From Diadema setosum (Eukaryota; Echinodermata; Echinoidea; Diadematoida; Diadematidae), in assembly GCF_964275005.1 (NCBI RefSeq), contig NC_092689.1:10367879-10431878 (forward strand): a DNA stretch of 64,000 nt. Reading direction: 5' to 3'. Every line of letters starts with the position of its first letter. The stretch's first letter is position 1. Of this stretch, positions 12,796 to 25,238 are shown piece after piece. Under the pieces are notes generated by a model that did not search any database, had not been told where the DNA came from, and saw only the letters and a program-made list of their open reading frames with translations. Position numbers and translations under genes: made by a program.

Positions 12796-13862
12796 TGCCA
12801 AAGAGAGATGTCTTCTGTATCACGGTCTAGTCCTGACACAGGTATCCCAGACCATAGAAGTGATGAATTTGTCTGAAGGCTACCGTTACGTTTGTACGTA
12901 CAAATGTAATGCGCTGCTGGCAGAAACTTTCTATGCTCTCTGTTCTTGCTTCCAGTATTTAATAGTCTATGTACAAGTTTTACATTGTACGTTACATTAC
13001 TATAACTATGCACAGCCGTGCTGCTATACAGGAGTCCTGCTTCGCACGACGTCTGGTCGGGCTAACATTAGATTACTATTAATGACGGACACTCCCCTCA
13101 AAAAAAAAAAATACCAAAATTGAACAAAACAAAACAAAACAAAAACCATCTTCCTAAATTCAAAAGAGGAACAACAATTGCAGTTTACGAAATATGCCTT
13201 CTAATATTATTTGCCTTCAAAGGTCCATGAGCAAATTAATTCCAACTCTGCGCTTGTAACTTACTGGCACTGTTTATCTTAAGTATGCATTTATCACATT
13301 GAAGTAATGTCGGTTAATCATGAGTCATTGACAAACTATGTATCTCCTATTGCACACTAATTTAAACATTGACAGGTGCACATAAATGTCAGTGTCAACA
13401 CTTCAAAAACATATGACGAAGAGTCACCGTGCAAGTATAGTGGAGTTATCAGCACCGTCCTTGAGTGTTTGAGTAAACATAATTATCAAATCCTTATGGC
13501 AACATTTGATAACTTATTAACCTGTTAACAGAGTATACAATGAAAAAAAAAAAAAAAAACCTGTGGCAATACTTGTAGTTATTAGTTGAGTGGCATGTAA
13601 GACAGAGGTCGAGTGTTCCTGCTGTATTAATGTACACTTTGTATGTTTGGCATCGCATCCGATCCCACAGAGCAGTTATTGGTTCAGGACTTGTGTGTGC
13701 AAGTCCTTTTCTCGAACGATAAAAGTTTGATTTTGTCTTGGGGTTTTTTCAGAACTCTTTGCCGCTTGTATTATTCATTCAATTTTTGTCTTGAAAGAAA
13801 AAAAAAAACACAGGATAATGTATACATACTGTGTACATTGTATGGAGTTGGGGTGGGGAGGT
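12796..13862. other. Gene-free stretch
   Basis: No exon is supported. It contains an AAAAC repeat near 13122-13145 and a poly-A run at 13542-13559. Confidence 0.45.
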
Positions 13863-14075
13863 TACTGTAAAAGTGGATATTTTCGCGTGACTAATTTTTC
13901 GCGGTAGGCCGGGTCAGAAGAGTTTCGCGTGTTTTTAATTCCGCAGAATCAAGACATCACGCACAGGAACGTATGGCAAGCAAAAATATTCGTGTGTTTT
14001 TATTTTTGCGCTAGTTTCTGGTTGCGCGAAATGCGCGAAAATTTCAACACTGCGAAAATTTCCACTTTTACAGTA
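13863..14075. mobile_element. TA-flanked MITE, CTGTAAAAGTGG ends
   Basis: The left end CTGTAAAAGTGGATATTTTC is the reverse complement, with one mismatch, of the right end GAAAATTTCCACTTTTACAG. TA lies at both tips. The interior has repeated TTCGCG and GCGAAA blocks like those at 10464-10688, so both belong to one style of short TA-targeting element. Confidence 0.75.
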
Positions 14076-17000
14076 TCATCAAGGAGAGAGTTTGTTGCCT
14101 CCAGTTGAAATGTTAAGCATGGAGCTACACACCTCTAGCTCTAGCTCCGAGATTTAAGAGAAAATTGATGTGAATGATAGTTCATAGCATACAGGATTAT
14201 TATTTTAATAGATACAGAATGTATATTCTTATTTATAATCATTCTAATTAAGATGGTAACATCCAGAGTTCCACGGAAGTAATGAAGTTTACTGTGCACC
14301 GACAGTCACCATTTCTTCAATTTAATGATTTTTTGCATCGTTTTTATTGCTTGTACTAATTGACAAAGTGCCCTTCATTAAAGTAATTATGCACAGATTA
14401 TTCAGTGTTTCTAAGTAATATCCATGATTGAAATTATGGACATGCTGTACATGTACATGAACATACAGTGTACACCGGAATTCGACTTATTTAGATTGCC
14501 AGACATGCACCATATCCACTAGACTTCCAAACTTCTGTCCGATAGACAGTGATGGTTCTGATCTCTTATAACAGCTGGTACTGCATTGAATATACTATTT
14601 GTTATTACTGATTCTTATGTTAAATTGTTTTAATAGCAACTGATTAATCAAATGCCCTTCATTGATGTACAATGTACTTTAGGCCTACATGTACATGTAA
14701 ACACATGCCAAAATACTAAGTAGTGCTCATGGAGTACCGGTACCGGTAATAGCCATAAGGATTGTGAGTTCAAATCCCACCCATGTGTGTATGCCCTTGA
14801 TTTTTAATAATTACTAATTGCTCAAAAACACCTTTTGAAGAATTGGTGTGCATTTTTGTAGGTTGATTTAATTGTCAATCAGCTGCAGTACATGCGAGTT
14901 AATTGCCATTCAATTTAACGATTGTGTGGTTGGATGCACCTTGCCTTGATTCTTCAGTTAGCCCATCTTCACTACAGTAGGTGGCTGGTCATGTTTTACA
15001 GTCGCTTTTGTTCCCCCCCCCCCCCTTTGCATTGAATCCTTTTATTCTCCCAGGTCACGAGCAAACAGCTGTGCTGTATATCTCCTCCATCCGCATTGAT
15101 GCTGTCCGCAGAAACCTGTCAACTTAGCCAGTGATTTAAAAAAACAAAACAAAAAACAAACAAACAAAAACAGGGCAGTGATTTTAAAAAAAAAAGGGGG
15201 GGGGGAAATTCCATTGCAAATGAACTGGGCACATGACATAGACAGGAAATGACCATGAAAGCACCTATCTCCGAATGAAGGTTGCTGGCAGTTGTCCCCA
15301 TACAGTAGAAGGGTCTTGTGTCCTGCACTATTTACTGTTCACCTGACCGGTTAGAACTGGTTTTACGGGCACTGCCTAAGAGCTTTGACGTTCTGCGATC
15401 AGGAGTTCGACTCTCATGCTGAGTAGTTTCATCTTAGAAGGGGGAATTTCCTAAGAGCCATTTCCAAAGCTGTGCCATGAACTGCAGTTGACCTCTGTGA
15501 AAATGAGGTGTGCTGGAAATTCTGAAATGATTGTTCGATATGAAACAGAATAGTGCCCCTACTGCAAGAACGCTAGTGCTGCAATATCAAATGACTACTG
15601 AAAGTAGAGCCCTGATGCCAAGCTTTCAGATCCCAAGCTTTCAGATCCCATGCTCAAATCCTACTACTCATTTTTTTTTTTCCTGATAGATCTTGTCTCA
15701 TTTCAAGCAATGTTTTAACAAAACTGATGATATGTTTTATTATTTTTTTCCAATTTTCATGATAATCAGACAAAAAAGTGCAAAATTGATAACTCACAAA
15801 AAGATCTGATCAACTGTCATTCAAGAAAATATTTATTTGTGAAAATATCAACGTGTGCAATGTAGACATGCTGGAAAACCACAGCAGTATATAACTGTTC
15901 ATTGGAGATCCCATTGGGAACCCCTAAGGATCCACTTTGGTCATTTGACATAACATATTGGTTCCATAAAAATCATATCCATGAAGTAAGGTAAATGTAT
16001 GGTGGTACAGAAATTTATATGATTACAATCCATATTTTTTATATCTGTTCAGAGGGCAACTTAATGGTCAACTTAGCTGATAAAACCAGAAACATTCGCA
16101 ACATGAAACTTGCAAGAAGTGCCACTAGCATTCAATACATAGTGTGAAGAAAATTTTTATGAGTATTTCTTTTTGCAAATCTTGGCTCGTCATGAAATTG
16201 GCAAAAGTTTCATTGTGCATGCACAAATTTGTGTTTTTACAGTAGGCAGGAATGAAAATATTCCCATTAACAAAAATAGTATTAATTTGAGTAGGGCTAC
16301 ACATTGCAGGCATTGCAATAATATGTCTAGGTGGACAAAGAAAATTGGTTTGATGTACAGTTGTACTCTCGAGTTGTAGGTATAGAAATTCTGAAATCCC
16401 CTTCCCCATGTTTAAATGTAGGATGTCTATTGAAGAACTATTCAGAACTGAGTGGATTTCATTTCATGCCTTCTGATCTCATTGTGAAAATATTGAATAT
16501 ATAGAAATATTCTGTCTCCTGTGTTTTTTTTTTTGTCTATAAACTCACAATTAATGTTATCACAATCTGGTATTTATGAATTTCATCTATGAGATCGAGC
16601 TCAGCAAAAGAAAAGAAGAAAAGATTGGTCTTGTCAAAGTTTCCAATTTTACAGTAGTGTGCTATGTATAATCTTATTCATCATGTGTTAATGGAATGCA
16701 TCATGTTTGAGATTTTCTGCATTGAATTGGATAAGTATTGAAATTTGCTGTTTTCATGAAAATGTTTTTCCTGTCAGCAATTTTTATGTTTGGGTTTTTT
16801 TCTTTTTTTTTTTTTTTTTTTTGCTTCTTTTGTGTTGGTATGTAGTCATACGTTTGTAGTTGTGCAAGGATTTAGATATTATTTTTTTTTATCATTTTCA
16901 TAGCCCATTCCAATTCAGTTTTCAAGAAAAGGTGATGGAACTTTTGGAAGATAAATGAAGTGATGGTATTGTGAGTTAGCAAGCATGGATTTCTGTTCAT

Positions 17001-17227
17001 TCATCGTGATTTACCATGGTCATTGCTCACTAGCTGTATGTAGGTGATTTTTTTTTTTCAATCACCTCTGTAAAAGTTCATGTATTGTTCATCGTCATCT
17101 GAGCTGCTGCTATAACTGTGTATGTAGTATCTTATTTTATATTCAGAAATATCAGTTCTTTGATCCTTTTTTTTTGTGACTTTCTATTTAATATTTGTCC
17201 CCTTTTTATTTCTTTTTGTCTCTCCAG
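14076..17227. other. Gene-free stretch
   Basis: AT-rich sequence with long T-runs (about 16806-16822) and a C-run at 15014-15026. I see no splice-flanked coding exon. A tRNA B-box-like sequence near 14770 was considered and not accepted as a gene. Confidence 0.45.
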
Positions 17228-17472
17228 ATTCAATTTCTAAGAGAGTGCACTGTCTGGCCCCCAATGGCCCAGAGTAATCAGCAGCCACGCCCCCAATCCA
17301 GGCAACCAATCACAGACTTTGATATGCGTGACGCCCACAGGCAGTCCACCAATCAACAGCAAGAAGAACAGCAGAGTAATCAACAGCAGTAGAAAGGGGG
17401 AAGAAAAAAAAATCACTCCAGGGTGGGATCTTCTATTTATTGTACTACGTGTGTGATCTTCATGTTTCTTGT
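17228..17472 (+). other. Candidate exon with Gln/Asn-rich 42-codon ORF
   Basis: A pyrimidine-rich tract ending in CTCCAG gives a good 3' splice site at 17227|17228, and GTAAGT at 17473 is a good 5' splice site. Within it an ATG at 17264 opens 42 codons to a TAG at 17390-17392. The peptide is strikingly Gln/Asn-rich and ends in QQQEEQQSNQQQ. The frame is also open upstream through the splice site, so this could be the last coding exon of an unseen gene or a 5' leader exon of the uncoupling protein gene carrying an upstream ORF. The same bases hold four CCAAT pentamers (17261, 17293, 17306 and 17349) and a CCACGCCCCC box, so a promoter role is an alternative. I do not recognise the peptide. Confidence 0.35.
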
Positions 17473-18393
17473 GTAAGTACTGGCATTTTCTCAACATTTT
17501 AGGCAGAATAATTTCTACATTTATGACTGCATCTTCATAAGTTTGAAAGCTTGCACTGTACATGTGAATAACTTGTTTACATAAATTGCGTTCGTGGCAT
17601 TATGCTCGCTTGGCATGTTTACAATAGGTAAGGTGACACTACAGGTTGCTAGAATGCTAATCGTTTTCTTGCTGCCAAGTTATGTGTGACTCTGTTCAGC
17701 GCGGGACCTTGACATTTGCCATACAACTCGGTGGGTGTGTTGGAGGATAAACCAATTGTTATTTTGCTTTCGTGACCACAGCCTAGGGCCCACGTCAGTT
17801 TTGACATGCAAAAGGTTAATCTTCTTTGCAGCTGCTGTGTTCTCACAGCAGTTGTGAAAATGGAAGTGTACATGTACTTACATGTGTACAGTACTTACTT
17901 CTGTCTTGGTTTAAATAATTAACTCTACATCATTAGATGCATTCATGTTGATGAACACCATGTGCTTATTTCTTGTTAAATTTTTAACAGCTCTTTGTAT
18001 CCTTTATTTTTTAAGCACTTGCAATGATTGAGAAAATTTACCTCTGAGACAATACACTTTCTTCTGATATGCTCACTGACAAAGATATTTAAAAAGTATA
18101 GTGCATATGTTCACAGTTTCATTGACAATTTCAGCCAGTATGCTATGTGCAAATTTTAGTCATTGGAATGGGGGCACCTTTGATGATCTCTTTTATTTTC
18201 ATTCTTTGGGTTCTCATGCTTAAAATCAGCGTGTGAACTATACATTGTATGCGAAGGTGTTGTTGTTGTTGGTTGTTTTTTTTTTTTTTTACTAATCAAG
18301 AAAAGTGTATTGAATTTTCTGCGACAAATGTGCAGATTTGTGTGTTCAGTGATATTTATGGTCTTTGTGTGTGTGTGTCACCATTCTCTGCAG

Positions 18394-18727
18394 ATTTTGT
18401 CCTGCTTCTTGCCTGAATGAGGCTCCCAGAGTTTCTTCCTCATGACGCTTTGATAGTTTCTGTTCCAAGTCAGCATTTCTGACCAGCGCAGTCGTTCCCG
18501 GTTCTCCGATCGGCCAAAATCGCTGTCCTCCCTCCCCCGTTACCTCGAGGACTCATGCAGGTCCGCTCATCTCCAGTTTTGTAACATCGACATCGCTCAG
18601 TCGCGCGCAGCATCCATCCAACCAGAAGGCCTGGTCGGCACAACAGGTTGTGGCAGGTTAGCGCACCTCCTCCTACGAGGCTTCTGATTGGTTGAGATCC
18701 AGACAGGGCCACCAGAAATCACCAATC
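18394..18727 (+). promoter_or_regulatory. Putative 5' leader of the uncoupling protein mRNA, with short uORFs
   Basis: A GT-rich and pyrimidine-rich tract ends in CTCTGCAG at 18393, a plausible splice acceptor for the exon that contains the start codon. If so, the leader holds three short upstream ORFs: ATG at 18417 (21 codons, stop at 18480-18482), ATG at 18442 (3 codons) and a 9-codon one beginning near 18555. Vertebrate UCP2 is known to be held back by an upstream ORF in its leader. Whether the same holds here is inference, because the mRNA 5' end is not known. Confidence 0.35.
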
Positions 18728-18853
18728 ATGGTGGGCTTTGCTCCAATCGACGTCAATCCATCAGTTTACATCAAGTTGGCGAGTGCAGGGTTAGGGGGCT
18801 GCATCGCTGATGTCATCACATTTCCCCTCGATACCGCCAAAGTCAGACTCCAG
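18728..18853 (+). CDS. ucp2: UCP coding exon 1
   Basis: 42 codons from ATG (context AATCATGG) to CAG, followed by the donor GTAAAT. It carries the N-terminal MVGF, the first transmembrane helix and the first carrier signature PLDTAKVR. The exon ends in phase 0 directly after VRLQ, the same place as in vertebrate UCP2 as I recall it. Confidence 0.93.
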
Positions 18854-21800
18854 GTAAATGTCTTCCTTAATTCTGTCTTTTTTTAAACAAAAACAAAAAA
18901 GAAAAAAGAAAGGTGTGATAAAATCCTGCAACCATTTCTTTCTTCATTCTTCTGGATTTTTGGAAAACTATGAGAGCCATGTAAAATGAAGACTATAATC
19001 TTTTTTTTCCCCCAAGCAATAAGGCAATGAGAAAGAAATGAAAAGGACAAGACACTTTTGCATTGAAGCAACAACAACCTAGGCTCTCCAGGGGGTATAC
19101 TTCGTAGACATCACCAGTGGTATATTGTGTCCGTGTGTCCCTCATAAATAAGATAACTCAACAAGTGTATGTGTGTGTGTGTGTATGTGTATGTGCGTGC
19201 CAGAAATAGATATTTTGAATGAGGCAGTTATGAGTGTATCAAGTGGGAATTTCTGATGTGACGGCTCTTTGTAGCACTCCGTGGGATGATGGGATGATGT
19301 ACCTTCAAATGATACTCATGCCATTGTAAGGACCCACAGTGCATTTTGGGCCCATGCTTAAGAAGAGAAAATGGGTACAATTGGCATTATATGAGACTAT
19401 GTTTTTCTTACTGATTATGGAATCATGTTCGCTAATATGTAATGACTGGGACTGATATTTCTTTTTGAGTACACTATGGATGTAAACCTGAACAGAAGAG
19501 GGGTTAAGAATTAGCTAGTAAAATACAACAAAATAATACATTTAAATAAAAAAAAAGCAACAAACGAAGCAGAGACATTCATGTATTGTTTGTATCTGTG
19601 TAGGTTGAGAAAGAAATTGTCATGAAGATTATTCAGGATATGTTTGTTTTTCCTGTCCCTCATTGCCTTTCCCCTTCGGCACACAGTAGCAGGGGAAAAA
19701 AATGGTCTTCTTTGTCTGAAAAGTTTACGCTGCTTTTGATATGAAATCATGCATGCCGCAGGTCGTACAATGTGGGCAGGGAAGTTCCTGTGGTACACGT
19801 ATGAGGAAGATCGCTCATGTGAGTGACTTGGTGCATCAAAAACAAAAATATATTACAGATGTTTGTGCCATTTGACATTTGCAGAGGGGCCCTGTTGATG
19901 TCGAGTGTTCCACTTTTTCAAAAATAGCTTCCAATGTTTATGTACACGTATTTGGTTTCTGATTATCTACACCCGTGTACATGTATGCCATATATTTAGC
20001 AAGTCTAATTTTTTGTGAATCAGGACTTCCTGACAATTCTGTGAGTGGTTAGTGGAGTTTCGTTCTGAACAGAGAAAGAGATATACAGTGTATGCATGCA
20101 CATCACATTCATGGTGGGATTAGAGTGACGATTTTTGCACGCTTTTGAATTCGGAAATAGCACCTCACTCAAGTAATGCACGAAAATATAGAACCTTGCA
20201 AAGTATCTGATGTATACTGTATTCATTGAAGCTTTGAAGTATTGAAGCAAAACGGGATTATAAGTTCTTTGCATTGTATCAAAAATGAATTGTAAAAATA
20301 TTTAGTGTCTATTGTTTATAGGCCCCTACTGCCTTGCATGGTTTGTCAACTGTACAATGTGATAAGAACTAACCAAGCAGTTGGTTACCAATATGCCTGA
20401 GGATTTACCTTTATTCGCAAACAATATTTTTTTTTTTTTTGGGGGGGGGAGGGGAGAGGGGTGTTTCATTGTAATTCCAGTGATAACCAGTGGTAAACAT
20501 TTTTTTTTTTTTTTGAAATAAGCAATTCCTAGTCATATCATACTGACAACACTCTTTGTTCTTTTGGGTTTTTTTTTTTTTGTGTGTGTGTGGGTGTGTA
20601 CTTTTCTACTCATAGGGACCAGGGCCCCGTTTCATAAAAGATGTAAGGATGTCAAACCTTTGCTGGAATGACAACTTCCAATAGCAACAGCCAGTCAGGA
20701 AGCTGCATTCTTGTCGTTACCATGACAATAGTCATTCCAGCAAGAGTTGTTATCATATCAGCTTTTTATGAAATGGGGCCCAGATGTCTGTAATTCTAAT
20801 TAACCTTTAACAAAAGGTGGTTATCAAAACTAGCAGGTACTCTGCACCCAAAGTGTTTAACATACAAATTGTAGTGTTATTCAAATGCCAGGTGGTGCAA
20901 TTATTGTAATCACCGGTGATATATGCCGGAATTAGATCGGCTGGTTAAAGAAGGCTACTACCAGGAAAAGGCTGCCATGATCATACCATGGACCTAGCTG
21001 TTACATTGTAGGTCCATGATCATACAGATGACAGCTTGTAGGGGCGAGAACAAAGAGATTATGATGCAGGGAGTTAGAGCTCTCTGCATATATTGCCTCA
21101 TCCCCTCTACCCACCCCTTACCCCCCCCCCCCCCCCCCCAACAAAAAAGGAATGAAAATTCAACACTTGGTTTAGTATAATGGGTTACTTAAAGTTCTCT
21201 GAGAGTATTTGATTTTACCTTCAACTTGAATCTCACCACTGTGGCCATTGTCACAGTATCACCACCAGCATGACGCAGATTTGGGCACACAGCCTCTTGT
21301 GCACAGTAGCCACATGCACTGCGTGGGTTTCTAAAATCAACTGTAATTGGAAAGCATACATTTTTTCCCCCATGAATTGTATTAAAAGCAATGTTCTGTT
21401 ATCATTAGGTATTACTTGCAGTTCTTCCTTTTTGACATAGATAGTTTCCTTTGTAGGAATATACACTAGTTTCCATGGGCAAACATGATGGAAGTTCCAC
21501 TTTAATGTTATCATCTTTTAATAGCTGTTTGCTGAGTGGTACTTTACATAATGCATTGCAGTACCTGATCTGGCAAACTGTTAAATGATGTTAAGGTAAA
21601 CAGAAAGATAGAGGGAGGGGAATGTGAAATGTTTACATTCTCATATGTTTATGAGATAAATGATTTTGATACTCATCTTAAACTCAACATAGATCCAAGG
21701 TGAGAGTTCGGGATCCTCGCAGAAGGCAACCTCCAAGCGACCCAAGAGTGCCAACTTCCGCTACCGAGGCGTCTTCGGCACGATATGGACCATCGTACGC

Positions 21801-24800
21801 CAGGAGGGTCCGCGGGGCCTCTACAATGGCCTGGTGCCGGGCCTCCAGCGCCAATGTGCTTCGCGTCAGTGCGCATCGGGCTCTACGACTCCGTCAAGGC
21901 GTTCTATGCAGGTGCCCAGAAAGTCGGTGCGTTGGTGGCTGCTGCCGGTCTAACACTTCCCTATCAAATCAGGCCCCCCCCCCCCCCCCCCCTCAGCCAA
22001 ACATCCCCCTTCCTCTCCCTCTCCACCCTGTGATACTCTTTCAATGAAGTGGTTATGCTACAATAACGTAGTTCCACCACATTAAGTACTAGTAAGCTAG
22101 CTGAACATTATCACCAAAATGTTTCTGCTCTGGTCATCAAATGTGATGTCTTTGTTTGGCCTATTTCTTTTTCGGACAGGCTGATTTCAAATTGTCTTTG
22201 TTTAAATATCATAGTCCTGTTTTACACGACTTGAGATGAGAACTCTGGATTGGAATTATCATAGCGTGAAACCAGAGCATTGCTCTCTGTAGAAGACTAC
22301 AGATTGTACATCACTGAGTAAAGTCCAGTTCAGCCTTTGGCTCAAAATTCTGTTTGTCCAGCCTTGGTCAGTCAAACACATCCATGCTATTATGATCACT
22401 GTAGACGATTTCTTGATTTCTTCGTCTAGAATAGTAGGCAGTCAGTTGTTTTTGTGTGCTCTTGTACTCTTGTCGAACAAAGCTCTTATTTGATTTAGAT
22501 GACCCTTGGATAAGGTGCAAACAACATGTAGTCATAAAAGAGATTGAAAAGAATAGGGTTAGCCTAGAGAAGAACAAATTCAAAGTTTCAAATCAATTGT
22601 AATAAAAAACAAAAACAATGCCCCCTTCCCCCCACCCCCACCCCCCCAAAAAAAAAAAAAAAAATGAAAAAGTGTGGGCTTTAGCCTTGTCAAAGATGGG
22701 CTGACTTCTGTAAATGCCTATCCAGTTGTGAGAAAGTGGATATTGAGGATCAAAATCGTACTTCAAAAGAAAAGTTCCCTGCATTTATTCGGCCTGATCC
22801 ATCGCAGGTAGAGGCACTCTTTCAGCTTCATTCATGTAGAACAGTTTCATGATGCTCCTGCCTTTGGTTTCCCCCCTCTTTCCTTTCGCTAACAAAAATA
22901 CATTGCAAATTGTACAAAGTGTGCATGGCTTCTCAATCATACCCCTGTCATCTCCTGTGGCATGCAGTAGCTCTGTTCTCCACCATCAATAATCTCTATT
23001 TTACTGTAGCTTTAAAATCTACTTCTCATATTAGCAATATAGATAGTCCTGCTTCTTCTTACATTGTGTATTATGTGCATGTTGACTTCTTTCTAGTCTC
23101 ACTGTCTGCTGTTGTTAGCTAGTGTCTTAATATAAATTTAGATATCCCTTTCTGTGCCAATGAGTTGAGAGTATACAAATGATGCACAGGATAGAGTGCG
23201 TTAGTGTAGGAGTAGCGCACGCGAGGGTATTTACAATTGTGAAACAGGCACGAGGCGAAGCCGAGTGCATGTTGCACTACATTGTAAATACCCGAGAGTG
23301 AGCTGCGTCTCCACTAACGCCACAAAATAATCCTGTGCATCATTTGTTCTATAAAATGGGTCGAAAACTAACAGCATTTTCACGTACCTTTGTGGGTCAA
23401 TAGTCCAGTCAGCTACATGTAGCACTCGCTCGAGAGAGTCGAGTCAAGCATGTCGCACTCGGAAATCCCGCACATGTAAGTACAATGTACTGTACGTATA
23501 AGAGTACTGTATACGTACGCCACATTATGTTATGCACACAAGAAAGGCCGGCCGGCATACGCAGCCCGAACTAGAAGTTGTTTACAGGTATTGACAGCGC
23601 GTTTAGTAGCTCGCGACGCACTTGTAACAACTGATTGAGTGCGCACTGGTACTGCAGTGCAATGGTACTAAAGTAATCAAAGCCCATGTGACTAATTTCA
23701 GCGCTTCCTATTGGCTACGTTCTTGAACCCATTTTATAATGGACAAAGTTCACACACATAAACGTATGGACAGGGTATCGGGATCTCACTTCTATAAGGA
23801 AGTCTACTATCCTCATAGTCTGATTCAGTTGTTGTTTTCTCCTTTATTTCCTTTTCTTCTCTTTGAACTTTCTTTATTCAGCTGTTGTAGTGTCCATTTC
23901 TGACCCCCAGAACGGAGAAAACAGATCCTGGTTTACTAGTTGTGGCTGATTTTCTGAAACCATGCTAATCTGTTTACTTTCAAGAATTTTATGCAAGTCA
24001 CTTTGAGGTAGTTCTTGGGTTTCTGTTTGTTTGTAACTTTTCCTCTCATTGGAAAATCCAGATAGATCCAACTAAATCACAAAACCATATCATTGCTGTA
24101 GTTTAGCAGTGTGTCAAAAAAGAGAAAAGAAAAGCGAGTATCATAAAAAAAAAAATGCAGTGAAACCCTTTCATGTCCTTTGTAAGAAGCTCTGTTGGTG
24201 GGAAAAAGAGAGAAACAGACATACGTACATACAGACAGACTGACAGACAGAAACACCATGTGCATTTTAATGTCGTCATAATTTGTCAGTTCCTGAGCTT
24301 GTTACATCAAAGAAGGCTTTATTTCTACTTCACCCAACCCTAAATGATAATGTATATGCTCAGTATATGCCACCAAAAAAAAAGAAGAAAAAAAAAATCT
24401 TTAGCAAGAACTGCTATATTTCAAGCAAGGAATGTTGTAGCCAAATACAGTAATGTAACAATGATTATTTTATACAAACATGCATATAGAGCACACATTC
24501 TGTTTTTTTTTTTTTTTTTTTTTTTTCTAGGGCTATTAAACCCGTTTTTTTACGGGAACCTGGTTTACCAGGTTCCCAAAATGAAGACAAGGGTGCCTGC
24601 TTCAGTGACCTAAATCCATGTTTCTTTGTGTTAAAATGCTCAGAAAAGTGGGTTTGATAAAAAGATCAGAGTTTATTCTATCAGGATTTGTTTTCCTGCT
24701 GTTTAAAAAAGGGGGTTTTACAGTATTATGTACCTTTTCCTGATTTAGTGTTTTGCTTGTTCTGCTGTAAACTCATACGAACATGTACATAATGATCAAG

Positions 24801-25165
24801 GCTGAAATCAGTTAGAAATGCGGGTTCGCTGACCCCAGTCACCTCATTCAGGTACCTGGTTTTGTGTAGAACAAAAGATTCTGAGAGCTCATCAGCGCAC
24901 GTTCTATTCATACCTCGCACCCGATCGATATTTCCATTGCTCACGGGCACATGTAGTTGACCGTAGAAAGGGGGACACAATGAACCGCTTGACTGCCTTC
25001 AAACAGCTGTATTACCACCTGTGTGCCTCTCTGTCGACGGGCGAAAAGAATCTCGTTTGGGGGCATTAAAGGCACTCAGAGAATTGCGAAAGGAACGGGT
25101 TAATTTCATGCACTAATTTCAAGACAAGAATTACAAGTAAATATGTTTCATGTGTGTGTGTGTGT

Positions 25166-25238
<73 letters not shown>

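Noticed and set aside
14755..14800. tRNA-like B-box (GAGTTCAAATCCCAC), and a similar one near 15400
   Set aside because: No A-box, acceptor stem or cloverleaf could be paired around it; at best a faint SINE relic.
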